Shown: positions 1-9,400 of the stretch, piece after piece
How the letters are laid out: the number at the start of each line of letters is the position of its first letter
Position numbering within the stretch: position 1 is the first letter of the stretch
From: Planctomycetota bacterium
GTDB taxonomy: Bacteria > Planctomycetota > UBA1135 > GCA-002686595
Reading direction: 5' to 3'
DNA length: 44,477 nucleotides
Assembly: GCA_029248265.1 (NCBI GenBank)
Contig: JAQWJQ010000154.1
Location: 1-44,477 of the forward strand
Translations under genes and position numbers: made by a program
Notes under the pieces: model-generated
What the model was told of the DNA's origin: nothing
What the model saw: only the letters and a program-made list of their open reading frames with translations
Databases searched by the model: none

Positions 1-681
1 TTTGGGCTGGGAGCCACCGTGCCCGACTTCGCCGAGGCGCTCACCCTGGCGCGGCTGCACGCCGAGTCCCAGGGGCTCTACCGCCCCGTCGCTGGCCAGC
101 AACAAGGTCAGGCCGACGCCGACTACCTGGGCCTCATCCTCTCCGTCTACTACGGGGTCTGGGGCCACGACCCGTCCGGTCAAGGGACCTCCGGGGGCTC
201 CGGTGAGTACGACTTCTGTGACCGGTCCACCCTCCAGGCAGGAGACCCCGGCGCCCTCGCCCTGATCGAGTCCTTCTTCGCACCCAGCCAGGCCTTCCCG
301 GCCTACCTCGCCTCGTCCTTCAGCGGCACCTTCGAGATGCAGTTTGACCCTGCGCTCGCCTACACCCACCGCTCGCGCTACCTCGAACGCGCCGGATTCC
401 GCGGCGATATCACCGGACGGATCAACGGCAACGAGCTGGACAACACCTTCCTCGGCGGCGACCTCGCGGATCAGTTCGAAGGCCGCGGTGGCGCAGACCG
501 AATCGAGGGAGACCGAGGAGCAGACGAGGCCTTTTTTACTGGCCTGTCCAGCGAGTACACCATCGTCGCCGTGGACTCGACAGTGACCCGCGTCACGGAC
601 ACCGTCCCGGGCCGAGATGGCGCCGACGACGTCCGTCAGGTCACACGCCTGCATTTCTCGGACCAGATCATCGACCTCTGA
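1..681 (+). CDS. C-terminal part of a secreted RTX-like (calcium-binding repeat) protein, 5' truncated
   Basis: The frame is open from the first base, so the GTG at 19 need not be the start and the gene probably begins upstream. The last ~90 residues contain degenerate glycine/aspartate nonapeptide-like repeats (GGDLADQFEGRGGADRIEG), followed by a module of the type A-x-F-x-G-x(3)-x-Y-T-I ... V-T-D ... DGADDVRQVTRLHFSD. That arrangement is common at the C-terminus of type I-secreted RTX/haemolysin-type calcium-binding proteins. The upstream ~140 residues, with the cysteine-containing stretch EYDFCDRSTL, are not a family I recognise. The repeats suggest an extracellular or surface location; the catalytic or adhesive function is unknown because the N-terminus is outside the window. 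A strong hairpin with a T-run follows the stop codon. Confidence 0.6.
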   Translation, partial: FGLGATVPDFAEALTLARLHAESQGLYRPVAGQQQGQADADYLGLILSVYYGVWGHDPSGQGTSGGSGEYDFCDRSTLQAGDPGALALIESFFAPSQAFPAYLASSFSGTFEMQFDPALAYTHRSRYLERAGFRGDITGRINGNELDNTFLGGDLADQFEGRGGADRIEGDRGADEAFFTGLSSEYTIVAVDSTVTRVTDTVPGRDGADDVRQVTRLHFSDQIIDL

Positions 682-710
682 CCTGGCCACCCCTCGCTCC
701 CCCTGTGAAG

Positions 711-751
711 GCGGGCCGTGCACCCCCCGGGCGCGCGGCCCGCGTCGTTTT
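711..751 (+). terminator. Rho-independent terminator after the RTX-like gene
   Basis: An 8-bp stem (GCGGGCCG at 711-718 with CGGCCCGC at 736-743) extends inward with further G-C pairs around a C-rich loop. It is followed by GTCGTTTT. It lies 30 bp after the stop of the preceding gene and before the next start. It also argues against the GTG at 718 as the start of the downstream reductase. Confidence 0.6.
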
Positions 752-798
752 CGACCCCAGCTGGCGCCCCCTTCAACTCGGGCCCGCGATATCCCATC

Positions 799-1590
799 AT
801 GCGCCCCATGGGCTTTGATCTGGGGGGACGACGGGCGCTGGTGACCGGCGCTTCAGCGGGCATTGGTGCCGAGATCGCCCGTGAACTCGCAGCTCGCGGC
901 GCTGACCTGACCCTCGCCGCCCGAAGAGCGGACCGACTTGAGGCGCTGGCAGCCTCCCTCCGCTCGGAGCACGGGGTCAGCGCGGAGGTGATCCCTGCAG
1001 ACCTCGCGGCCCCCGGCGGAGCGGCAGCCCTCATCGACAGGTGTGGCGAGACCCCAGCCGTTGACGTCCTCGTCAACAACGCAGGGATCGGCATGCACGG
1101 AGACGGCGTCGGGCATCCCTGGGAGGACGAGCGCGGAATGATCCAGCTCAACGTCCTCTCCGTGGCCGAGCTCACCAAGCACTTCGCCGCCCAGATGCGC
1201 GCCCGCGGAACAGGCCGCATCCTCCAGGTGGCCTCGACCGCTTCGTTCCTCCCTTGCCCTGGATACGCCGCGTATGGCGCGACCAAGGCCTTCGTCCTGC
1301 ACCACGCGGAGGCGCTCGATGAGGAGCTGCGTGACTGCGACGTGCGTGTCCTGGCCCTGTGCCCCGGGAGCACGAACACGGCGTTCTTCGAGATCTCGGG
1401 CAACGTACGAGGTCGGGCGCAAGTCGCCACGAGCCTCGACCCCGTCGACGTGGCTCGGGCAGGGGTCGACGCCATCGAGAGGAGCCGCCGCGTCACGGTT
1501 CCAGGCCTCGCCAACAAGCTCACCACGGCGGGATTGCGCGTGATCCCGCGTCGCCTTCAAGCCACGCTGGCCCGCAGAGTCCTCGAGTGA
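799..1590 (+). CDS. Short-chain dehydrogenase/reductase (SDR family)
   Basis: This is a classical SDR of about 263 residues, a cytoplasmic NAD(P)(H)-dependent oxidoreductase. Visible motifs are the cofactor-binding TGASAGIG near the N-terminus, NNAG in the middle, a catalytic Ser in ASTASF, and the YxxxK pair in YAAYGATK. The C-terminal stretch with GLRVIPRRLQ resembles SDRs annotated as DltE-like or ketoacyl-reductase-like, so the substrate cannot be assigned. I chose the ATG at 799 because the longer in-frame start (GTG 718) falls inside a terminator hairpin; the ATG at 808 is an equally good alternative. The lipoprotein gene mltA starts 10 bp after the stop, so the two may be cotranscribed. 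A second SDR lies at 10147, but the two are not adjacent duplicates. Confidence 0.88.
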   Translation: MRPMGFDLGGRRALVTGASAGIGAEIARELAARGADLTLAARRADRLEALAASLRSEHGVSAEVIPADLAAPGGAAALIDRCGETPAVDVLVNNAGIGMHGDGVGHPWEDERGMIQLNVLSVAELTKHFAAQMRARGTGRILQVASTASFLPCPGYAAYGATKAFVLHHAEALDEELRDCDVRVLALCPGSTNTAFFEISGNVRGRAQVATSLDPVDVARAGVDAIERSRRVTVPGLANKLTTAGLRVIPRRLQATLARRVLE

Positions 1591-1600
1591 CCGCATCACC

Positions 1601-2779
1601 ATGAACTGGAAAACGCTCCCCGCCCTCCTCGCCTGCGCCACGGCCCCGGCCTGTTCCCTCTTCACCACGACGCCAGAGGCGCCCGACTACGGGCGGCCGC
1701 TCGCGCCGGGCGCCGCCGCGCTCATCGAGCTTGGTCCGGACGAACACCGCCCCGACATGCGGAGCACCTGGACCTGGAGAGAGCGCGAGGAGCTGGTTCC
1801 AGCCCTCGAGCGCTCCATCAGCTGGACCCGCTCGAAGCACTCGCAGCAGTTCTTCCCGATCGCGAGCATCACCCACGAGCGAGCCCTCGCGAGCCTGGAG
1901 CGCTTCCGGGAGCTCCTGGACGAGGCGCGCAACGCCGACGAGTTTGCCGCCGCCTTCGAGCGGGAGTTCACGGTCTACAAGAGCGCAGGCTGGGACGGCC
2001 AGGGAGGGGGCGTCCTCTTCACGGGTTACTGCACGCCGTTGCTGCCCGGAAGCCTCGTGCGCACCGCCAGGTACCGCCACCCCCTCCACGCGCTGCCCGG
2101 CGACCTTGTCAAGGCGGAGGACGGGACGACCCTGGGTCAGGCCACGGCCGCGGGCTTGCGCCAGTACCCCGACCGCAGGGCCGTCCTCGCCGACGCCAGC
2201 TACCGGGACCTCGAGATCGTCTGGCTCGCCGACCCACTGGACGCTTACATCGCCCACGTGAACGGCTCTGCCTTCGTCCAGCTCGAGGACGGCGAGATCG
2301 CCCGCTTCGGGTACGCGGGCAAGAACGGACGTCCGTACACCTCCCTCGGCAAGGACCTCATCGCCGCCGGCCGCGTGACTGCGGAGGACATGAACCTGGC
2401 CGCGATCCGCCGCTGGGCCGCCGCGAACCCTGGGGAGGTCCAGTCGTTCCTCGAGCGTAACGAGAGCTACGTCTTCTTCACCCCGATCGACGGGAACCCG
2501 CGCGGCAGCCTCAACCTCGAGGTCTCCGCCGAGCGCACCATCGCCACCGACAAGACCCTGTTTCCTCGCGGCGCCCTGTGCTTCGTGGAGACGGCCCTCC
2601 CCACGCAAGGCAGCGGGCAGCGCCCCTTCACCAAGCTAATGCTGGACCAGGACACGGGCGGCGCGATCCGGACTGCAGGCCGGGCGGACCTCTACCTCGG
2701 CGTGGGCCCCGCGGCCGAGCAGCTCTCCGGCGCCACACGCTCCGCCGGGCAGCTCTACTACTTCTTCCTCCGTCCGTGA
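1601..2779 (+). CDS. mltA: Membrane-bound lytic murein transglycosylase A (MltA) with 3D domain
   Basis: A protein of 392 residues matching MltA, which cleaves the MurNAc-GlcNAc bond of peptidoglycan to form 1,6-anhydro products. The N-terminus is a short hydrophobic signal with Cys at positions 12 and 18; LLAC at 9-12 looks like a lipobox, so attachment to the outer membrane is likely. The MltA double-psi-barrel region includes LFTGYCTPLLPGS and AHVNGSAFVQLEDG. The C-terminal 3D domain carries the family's aspartate-rich LMLDQDTGGAIRTAGRADLY, in which the second or third Asp is the expected catalytic acid. Length is close to other MltA proteins (E. coli about 365). The stop overlaps the GTG of the following MOSC frame (GTGA), which suggests translational coupling. 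The presence of mltA implies a peptidoglycan-containing, double-membrane cell. Confidence 0.9.
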   Translation: MNWKTLPALLACATAPACSLFTTTPEAPDYGRPLAPGAAALIELGPDEHRPDMRSTWTWREREELVPALERSISWTRSKHSQQFFPIASITHERALASLERFRELLDEARNADEFAAAFEREFTVYKSAGWDGQGGGVLFTGYCTPLLPGSLVRTARYRHPLHALPGDLVKAEDGTTLGQATAAGLRQYPDRRAVLADASYRDLEIVWLADPLDAYIAHVNGSAFVQLEDGEIARFGYAGKNGRPYTSLGKDLIAAGRVTAEDMNLAAIRRWAAANPGEVQSFLERNESYVFFTPIDGNPRGSLNLEVSAERTIATDKTLFPRGALCFVETALPTQGSGQRPFTKLMLDQDTGGAIRTAGRADLYLGVGPAAEQLSGATRSAGQLYYFFLRP

Positions 2780-3552
2780 GCCGAGCCGCCGAGATCGTCG
2801 CCGTCTGCATCGGGCCCGGTGGCCTCCCGAACACCCAGGTGGAGTCCTGCGCCGTCAGCCTCGACGGCCTCGAGGGCGACCGGCATCGATTCCACCTGCA
2901 CGGGGGGCGTGACCGAGCGGTCTGCCTGCTCTCGATCGAGACCTACGAGGCCCTGCGGGACGACGACGTGGAGTGCCATGAGCCGGGGACCTTCGGCGAG
3001 AACGTACTTACTCGTGGACTGGAAGACGCCAAGCTCGTCGCCGGCGACCGGCTCCGCCTCGGCGAGGATCTCATCCTGGAGATCCACGACATCCGCGCGC
3101 CGTGCATGACCCTCAAGGCCGTGGACCCGCGCTTCCCAGAGCTCCTGGTCGGGCGAAGCGGCTGGGTCTGCCGGGTGGTTCAACCGGGGATTCTCCGACG
3201 GGGTGCCCCCATCGAGCGCCTCCAAGCGAACAGTAGGGGCATGGCCCGACCGCGCACGATCAGGCAAGATCAGCGGAGTTGCTCCGCCCCACCCCTTCCA
3301 ACCCTCCAGATGTCCGAGTTCGAAGTCGTCTCCTACACCATCGAGCCCGTCGAGGGCGACTCCCAGGTCGCGATCACGATCCACGCCTCGGACGGCAACA
3401 AGTGGGAGTATGGCGTGCCGTATAGCCCCGACACGGGTCGCTTCACCTTCGAAGAACTGGACGTGCTCGCGACGGACTTCGGGGACGACTTCGCGGAGGA
3501 GCTCGAGGAGAAGCTCGAAGAGGCCGTCCGTAAGGTCACTGGCGGCGAGTGA
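2776..3552 (+). CDS. MOSC-domain protein, running in frame into an 80-residue acidic domain
   Basis: Residues 1 to about 155 form a MOSC (molybdenum cofactor sulfurase C-terminal) domain. Motifs are GLEGDRHRF near the N-terminus, GTFGENVLTRG, VAGDRLRLGED and IRAPCMTLKAV, whose Cys is the conserved family cysteine. MOSC proteins handle sulfur in molybdenum-cofactor or metal-sulfur chemistry; stand-alone YiiM-like members reduce N-hydroxylated compounds. The GTG at 2776 overlaps the mltA stop by 4 bp. No stop codon follows the MOSC domain. The frame continues through a ~25-residue Arg/Pro/Ser-rich stretch that looks non-coding and then into a well-formed acidic module beginning with Met at 3310. 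Either this is a genuine fusion, or a stop codon was lost and the second module is its own gene. The C-terminus overlaps the convergent TPR gene by 17 bp. Confidence 0.75.
   Translation: MSRAAEIVAVCIGPGGLPNTQVESCAVSLDGLEGDRHRFHLHGGRDRAVCLLSIETYEALRDDDVECHEPGTFGENVLTRGLEDAKLVAGDRLRLGEDLILEIHDIRAPCMTLKAVDPRFPELLVGRSGWVCRVVQPGILRRGAPIERLQANSRGMARPRTIRQDQRSCSAPPLPTLQMSEFEVVSYTIEPVEGDSQVAITIHASDGNKWEYGVPYSPDTGRFTFEELDVLATDFGDDFAEELEEKLEEAVRKVTGGE
3310..3552 (+). CDS. Possible separate gene: 80-residue acidic protein of unknown function
   Basis: The last 80 codons of the MOSC frame could be an independent gene starting at the ATG at 3310 (MSEFEVVSYTI). The product is strongly acidic, with a predicted beta-rich N-terminal half (VEGDSQVAITIHASDGN) and a charged amphipathic helix at the C-terminus (EELEEKLEEAVRKV). 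It has no signal peptide and no cysteines, and I do not recognise the family. No clear Shine-Dalgarno sequence precedes the ATG, but few genes in this window have one. It is listed separately because the linker between it and the MOSC domain does not look like a folded or natural linker. Confidence 0.45.
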   Translation: MSEFEVVSYTIEPVEGDSQVAITIHASDGNKWEYGVPYSPDTGRFTFEELDVLATDFGDDFAEELEEKLEEAVRKVTGGE

Positions 3553-4522
3553 CCGCGCCGGGTGGCGCCGGCTGGGTCTCTGGCACCCGCGCGTCGCCGT
3601 TCCTCCCTGTCAGGCCCTCGAGCAACGCCTGCTCGGCGGGCGTCAGATCGAGCGCGTTGGTGTGCTCGATGACCGCCTCGGCCTCCGCGGCGCGCCCGGC
3701 GAGGCTCAACCCCGTCGCATACGCGACGAGGGCTGCCACGTCGCCGGGATCGGATTCCGCCGCGCGGGCGAGGTGCCGGAGACCGTCCGCCCTCTGCCCC
3801 CCGGCAAACTCGGATTGACCGAGGCGCCAGAGGACCTCGGTGTGTTGGGGGTAGGCCTCCAGGATCGGAGCGAGCCAGCGGGCGCACCGGGGATCGCCTT
3901 GCAAGAGGCGGGCAGCCTCCAGACCCCGCGCGAGCGCGACCGGCGCGTCCGGTTCACCCGCTTGAAACGCCGCCTCGAAGGCCTCCGCGGCCTGATCCAG
4001 GAGCCCGGCGCCGGCGCTCGCGACCCCGAGGCTGAACTGCGCCTCGCCGTCCCGCGGGTCGAGCGCGACCCCCGCGGAGAGGCGCGCGAGACCCAGCTCA
4101 AGGTCGCCCTCGGCCACGTCCAACGCCCCTAGCCGGGAGAGGGCCCGCGGCAGCTTCGGTTCCACCAGGAGCGCAGCTTCGTAGTCCGCGCGCGCCGCCT
4201 CCGGCTGGTTGAGGCCCTCGCGCGCGCTCCCTCGCATCTCGAGGAGGCGCGGCTCCCCAGGCGTCCGCGCGAGGAGATCGTTGAGACGAAAGAGGGCCTC
4301 CTCGGGCCGCCCGGCGACGAGGGACGCCCGAGCCGCGAGCCGGCCGGCTTCCAGGTTACGGGAGCCTGAGTCCAGGTAGATCTGCGTCCAGAGCCCCGCC
4401 GCCTCGGTCCAGGACCCCACACGCTCCGAGGCTTCCGCGCGGGCCTCCCTGGGATCGTCCACCGGGACGCTCACGCACGAGACGCCATGGAGAAGGGAGA
4501 CGCCAGCCAGCAGCGCCCCCAT
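3536..4522 (-). CDS. TPR-repeat protein, probably exported
   Basis: A protein of about 328 residues built of tetratricopeptide-like helical repeats, for example RPEEALFRLNDLLARTPGEP, NQPEAARADYEAALLVEPK, AEGDLELGLARLSAGVALDP and GLLDQAAEAFEAAFQAGE. The N-terminus (MGALLAGVSLLHGVSC) is hydrophobic with Cys at 16, so a signal peptide or weak lipobox is possible. TPR arrays mediate protein-protein contacts; nothing shows the partner. The ATG at 4522 is chosen because further upstream the frame overlaps the divergent HAD gene. The start lies 33 bp from the HAD start, so the two share a very short divergent promoter region. Its 3' end overlaps the convergent MOSC/acidic frame. Confidence 0.75.
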   Translation of the reverse strand: MGALLAGVSLLHGVSCVSVPVDDPREARAEASERVGSWTEAAGLWTQIYLDSGSRNLEAGRLAARASLVAGRPEEALFRLNDLLARTPGEPRLLEMRGSAREGLNQPEAARADYEAALLVEPKLPRALSRLGALDVAEGDLELGLARLSAGVALDPRDGEAQFSLGVASAGAGLLDQAAEAFEAAFQAGEPDAPVALARGLEAARLLQGDPRCARWLAPILEAYPQHTEVLWRLGQSEFAGGQRADGLRHLARAAESDPGDVAALVAYATGLSLAGRAAEAEAVIEHTNALDLTPAEQALLEGLTGRNGDARVPETQPAPPGAVTRRQ

Positions 4523-4555
4523 GATGGAAGCTCGCCCCCTCCTGAGGCCGACACC

Positions 4556-5236
4556 GTGACCAGAGCCCTCCTCCTCGACTTCGGCGGCACGCTCGCCATC
4601 GAGCGTTCCCCCCGCGCCTCCATCTACGCCGACGCCGCCGCGAGCTCCGGGGTCGAGGTGAGCCCGGCCGCGATGTCCGGCCTCATGGCCGAGACTCACG
4701 AGTCGCTCCCGATCACGATCCCGACGGCGCGGGGGGACGCCTTTCGATACAGCCGCGGTTGGTTCGAGCGCTTCATCGAGATCATCTTCGCGGAACGGCT
4801 CGGGCTGTCCAGTACGGACACCGCTCTGGCTCAGGAGCACCTCTTCTCCGTCTACGAGGACGCCAGGACCTTCCGGCTCTTCCCCGGAGCCGCCGATCTC
4901 ATCGACCGCGCCCGGGCGGACGGGTGGCGAGTCGGCGTGGTCTCCAACTGGAGCTATGCCCTGGAGGCCCTGCTGGGGGACCTCGGGCTCCGGCCGGACA
5001 CCGTGCTGTGCAGCGCGGTCGAGGAGGCCGAGAAGCCCTCCGAGGCCCTCTTCCTGAGGGCGCTGGATCGCCTGGAGGCGAGCGCGGAGGGGTCCCTCCA
5101 CGTGGGCGACTCCTTCGAGAACGACGTCCTTGGCGCACGCTCCGTCGGCATCGAACCCGTGCTCCTGGATCGGTCACGCTCGGGCACCCGGAGAGACGTC
5201 CTCTCCGTCCGCTGCCTGACCGAGCTCCGGCTCTGA
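4556..5236 (+). CDS. HAD-superfamily hydrolase (phosphatase-like)
   Basis: A haloacid-dehalogenase-fold protein of about 226 residues. Motif I is LLLDFGGTLA, with the nucleophile Asp present but the usual second Asp replaced by Gly. Motif II is GVVSNWS, the motif III Lys is in EAEKPSEALF, and motif IV is HVGDSFENDVLGARSVG. The layout, with a helical cap between motifs I and II, fits subfamily I members such as HDHD3 or YjjG-type nucleotidases and phosphoglycolate phosphatase-like enzymes; the substrate is not predictable. I prefer the GTG at 4556 because it places motif I immediately after the start; the in-frame ATG at 4487 would add a low-complexity extension and overlap the divergent TPR gene. 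Loss of the +2 Asp, normally the general acid/base, may alter the chemistry. Confidence 0.8.
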   Translation: MTRALLLDFGGTLAIERSPRASIYADAAASSGVEVSPAAMSGLMAETHESLPITIPTARGDAFRYSRGWFERFIEIIFAERLGLSSTDTALAQEHLFSVYEDARTFRLFPGAADLIDRARADGWRVGVVSNWSYALEALLGDLGLRPDTVLCSAVEEAEKPSEALFLRALDRLEASAEGSLHVGDSFENDVLGARSVGIEPVLLDRSRSGTRRDVLSVRCLTELRL

Positions 5237-5241
5237 GCCGC

Positions 5242-6211
5242 TCAGTCGGTCGTGATGGAGCCGCCGGTCCCCGGGGACAGGAACTCGGGGTTCAGCTCGA
5301 CCGAGTAGACCTCCGGGACCGCGAGCGTCGCGTCCGGTGCCGCGTCGCCGGAGAGGCCCAGGAGCCCGTCGAAGCGAAGCAGCCGGTCGTTCTCCCGCTC
5401 CGCCACCCAGAGCGTGCCCCCGTTCCAGGCGAGGTCGCCGGGCTCGTCCAGCTGGGTCGCGGGTCCCGCGACCACGGACGCCACCGAGACAACCCGCTGG
5501 AGATCGAGGCCGCCTCGATGACGTAGATCGCGCCGTCGTCACGGCTCCCCGCCGCGCCGCCGGCCTCGTCGCGAGGAAGTCGTCGAAGACGGCGATGGTG
5601 CCGTCCGTCAGCGCGGCCTAGAGGCGGTCCGAGGGCTCATCGAGGGCCACGTCCGAGGCGGGGGCCGGGACCGCGGATGAGAAGGCGGGGGCCACGTTGC
5701 CCGCGGCAGCGCTCCCCCAGACCTTGACCGCCGGGTCACCCGCGTCCGCGACGATCATGAACCCGGCGACCTGGGCGAGCTCCACCGCCCTGGACGCCAC
5801 TTGGGTCGTCTCGGAGGACGCGCCGGGGTCGAACTTGAAGCCGAGATCCCTGTCGAGGCGCAGGGCGATGCTCTGGGTCGCCTGGGTGCGGTCCCGCACC
5901 CGCCCGAGGATCCGCACCGTGGCGGGCAGGTCCGGGGTATCGGACGCCTGGAAGGCGTTCCCGAAGTCGTCGAGGACGAGGCTCTCGTCCGCCGCACCGA
6001 TGATGGAGAACGACCCCGAGACAAAGTCCTTGTCCCCGCGCATGAGGGACCCGAGGAGGACCTGATCGCCCCCCAGGGTCACGAAGTCACGCTCGAAGCC
6101 AGCGTAGGTCGTCAGGTTCGCCCCGGAGTCAGGCGACGCGGCGCTCCCTCCCCCACCGCAGGCGGCGAGGAGGGGGAGAACGCAGAACGGGAGGAGGAGG
6201 GACTTGGCCAT
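5242..6211 (-). pseudogene. Broken lipoprotein gene, beta-propeller (NHL/SMP-30-like)
   Basis: Translation from the ATG at 6211 gives a lipoprotein signal (LPLLAAC, Cys 18) followed by Gly/Ser and a beta-strand-rich sequence ending in SDVALDEPSDRL. There an in-frame TAG (5618-5620) interrupts. Sensible propeller sequence resumes at once (AALTDGTIAVFDDF), shifts frame around 5560-5580 to DDGAIYVIEAASISSG, then shifts again near 5490 to SVASVVAGPATQLDEPGDLAWNGGTL... and terminates at 5242. One nonsense change and two frameshifts within about 130 bp indicate a pseudogene or a cluster of sequence errors. The segment with DEPGDLAWNGG and WVAERENDRLLRF resembles NHL-repeat or gluconolactonase-like blades. 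The original length would have been roughly 320 residues. Confidence 0.75.
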
Positions 6212-6481
6212 GGGGAGTGCCGTGCGCGGGTTGCTGTGGAGGTGCCACGACATCTTGCGCTCCCGCGCCACCGGATCCGCCGCACCCGGGGCCCCTTGAA
6301 CCAAGCTTGATCGACACCTGACCGTCCCTGGACACCGCAGGCCGCGACGCGGCCCCGCTTTGGGGTCGGGCGAGATCCAGCCATGGGCCGTGGATCAGCC
6401 CCCCGCGATCTGGTCTACTTGGGAAGTTTGGCCGACTCGGCTGAACACCGCGCCCCCCCCACCCAAGCCCCCAATCGCGCG

Positions 6482-9400
6482 ATGCCCCGTCGAGAAGACC
6501 TCGAGTCGATCCTGATCATTGGAAGCGGACCGATCATCATCGGTCAGGCCTGCGAGTTCGACTATTCCGGCACCCAGGCCTGCAAGGCCCTGCGTGAGGA
6601 GGGGTACCGGGTGATCCTGGTCAACTCCAACCCGGCCACGATCATGACGGACCCGGAGATGGCCGATGCCACGTACATCGAGCCCATCACCCCCGAGGTC
6701 GTCGAGCGCATCCTCGAGAAGGAGAAGCCGGACGCGGTCCTGCCGACCCTCGGCGGCCAGACCGCACTCAACACGGCCCTCGCCCTGCACGATCGGGGGA
6801 CCTTCGAGCGGCTCGGCATCGAGATGCTCGGCGCCGACGCCCAGGTCATCCGCAAGGCCGAGGACCGCGACCTCTTCCGGGCGGCGATGACCAAGGCGGG
6901 CCTCGAGTCCGCCCGCTCGGGGATCGCCAATGACTTGGACGACGCGCGCCGCGTCCTGGCCCAGATCGGGCTGCCCTGCGTCATCCGCCCGGCCTTCACC
7001 ATGGGCGGCGCCGGCGGCGGCATCGCCTACAACGTGGAGGAGTTCGAGGAGATCGTCTCCCGCGGCCTCTCCCTCTCCATGAACTCCGAGGTCCTCGTGG
7101 AGGAGTCTCTGGTGGGCTGGAAGGAGTTCGAGATGGAGGTCATGCGCGACGGCAAGGACAACGTCGTCATCATCTGCTCCATCGAGAACCTGGACCCCAT
7201 GGGCGTCCACACGGGTGACTCGATCACGGTGGCGCCCTCCCAGACCCTCACGGACCGTGAGTACCAGGCGCTCCGCAACGCCTCGATCACGATCATGCGT
7301 GAGATCGGCGTCGAGTGCGGCGGCTCCAACTGCCAGTTCGCCATCGACCCCAAGTCAGGCCGGATCATCGTCATCGAGATGAACCCGCGGGTCTCACGCT
7401 CGTCCGCGCTGGCCTCGAAGGCCACCGGGTTCCCCATCGCGAAGATCGCCGCTAAGCTTGCCGTTGGCTACTCGCTGGACGAGCTCTCGAACGACATCAC
7501 GCAGCAGACGCCCGCCTGCTTCGAACCGTCGATCGACTACTGCGTCACCAAGATCCCGCGCTTCGCCTTCGAGAAGTTCCCGAGTGCCGACCCGACGCTC
7601 ACCACGCAGATGAAGAGTGTGGGCGAGACGATGGCCATCGGGCGGACGTTCAAGGAGTCGCTCCAGAAGGCGCTCCGCGGCCTCGAGACCGGCCTCGCCG
7701 GCTTCGGCCTGGACCCCAAGGCCCCGATCGACCCGGTCACACCGACGGCCGAGGACGAACTCTCCCGCAAGCTCCGCGTCCCGAACGCCGAGCGGATGGT
7801 CTACCTGCGCGTCGCCTACCGCGCCGGGTGGAGCACCGAGGAGATCCACGAGGCCACCAACATCGACCGGTGGTTCCTCGAGAACATGCGCCAGCTGGTG
7901 GAGTTCGAGCAGGAGCTCGCTGGCTCCCTGCTCGACGAGCCGCTGCTGCGCCGCGCCAAGGAGTACGGCTACAGCGACGCCCAGATCGCCGCGGCGGTGG
8001 GCGCCGAGCCCCAGGCCATCGAGGCTGCCAGGCAGGAGTTCGGGATCGAGCGCGTCTACAAGCTCGTCGACACCTGCTCTGCCGAGTTTGAGGCGGCGAC
8101 CCCCTACTACTACTCGACGTTCGAGCAAGAGACCGAGATCCGCACCAGCGACGCCGAGAAGATCATGATCCTGGGCGGCGGCCCCAACCGCATCGGCCAG
8201 GGGATCGAGTTCGACTACTGCTGCGTCCACGCCGCCTTCGCGGCGCAGGAGATCGGCTACGAGGCCGTGATGGTCAACTCGAACCCCGAGACCGTGTCCA
8301 CGGACTACGACACCTCGGACCACCTGTTCTTCGAGCCCCTGACCCACGAGGACGTCATGAGCATCGTCCAGGCGGTCAAGCCCAAGGGCATCATCGTGCA
8401 GTTCGGCGGCCAGACGCCCCTGAACCTCGCGAGCAGCCTCGAGAAGGCCGGCGCCCCCCTGATCGGCACCTCGGTGGACTCCATTGACCGGGCCGAGGAC
8501 CGCGAGCGATTCCAGACGGTCCTGGCGGACCTCGGGCTGCGTCAGCCGCCCAACGGGATCGCCAAGAGCGTCGGCGAGGCCTTCGAGATCGCCCGCACCA
8601 TCGGGTATCCGGTGCTGGTCCGCCCCAGCTACGTCCTCGGTGGCCGGGCCATGGAGATCGTCTACGACGACGAGGCGCTCGACCGCTACATGACCCACGC
8701 GGTTCAGGCCTCCCCGGACAAGCCGATCCTCGTCGACAAGTTCCTCCAGGACGCCATCGAGGTGGACGTGGACTGCATCTCGGACGGCACGCACGTCGTC
8801 CTCGGCGCGATCATGGAGCACATCGAGGAGGCCGGGATCCACTCCGGTGACTCGGCCTGCGTGCTGCCGCCCTACACCCTCTCGGACGCGCTCCAGGAGG
8901 AGATCTCGCGCGCGACTAAGGCCATGGCGAAGGAGCTCAAGGTCATCGGCCTCATGAACGTGCAGTACGCCGTCAAGGATGGCGACGTCTACGTCATCGA
9001 GGTGAACCCGCGAGCCTCCCGCACGGTGCCCTTCGTGTCCAAGGCCATCGGCGTGCCGCTGGCGAAGCTCGCCGCCAAGGTGATGATGGGCAAGAGCCTC
9101 GTGGAGCTCGGCTTCACGGAGGAGGTCACCCCCGACCGGTTCAACGTCAAGGTCCCGGTGTTCCCCTTCAACAAGTTCCCCGGCACGGACATGCTCCTGT
9201 CGCCGGAGATGCGCTCCACGGGTGAGGTGATGGGCTCGGATACCGAGCTTGGCTACGCCTTCGCGAAGGCCTACGAAGCGGCAGGAATGCGCCTCCCCCT
9301 GCGTGGGCGAGTCCTGGTGACCGTCAAGCACGGTGACAAGCGCGCCATCATCTCCGAGGCCCGCACCCTCGCCCAGCTGGGCTACGAGCTGCTGGCGACG

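Noticed and set aside
5618-5620. In-frame TAG read as pyrrolysine in the propeller gene
   Set aside because: Two additional frameshifts in the same gene point to decay or errors.
6383-6481. Upstream extension of carB to 6383
   Set aside because: 33 extra residues have no family counterpart; the ATG at 6482 aligns with CarB N-termini.
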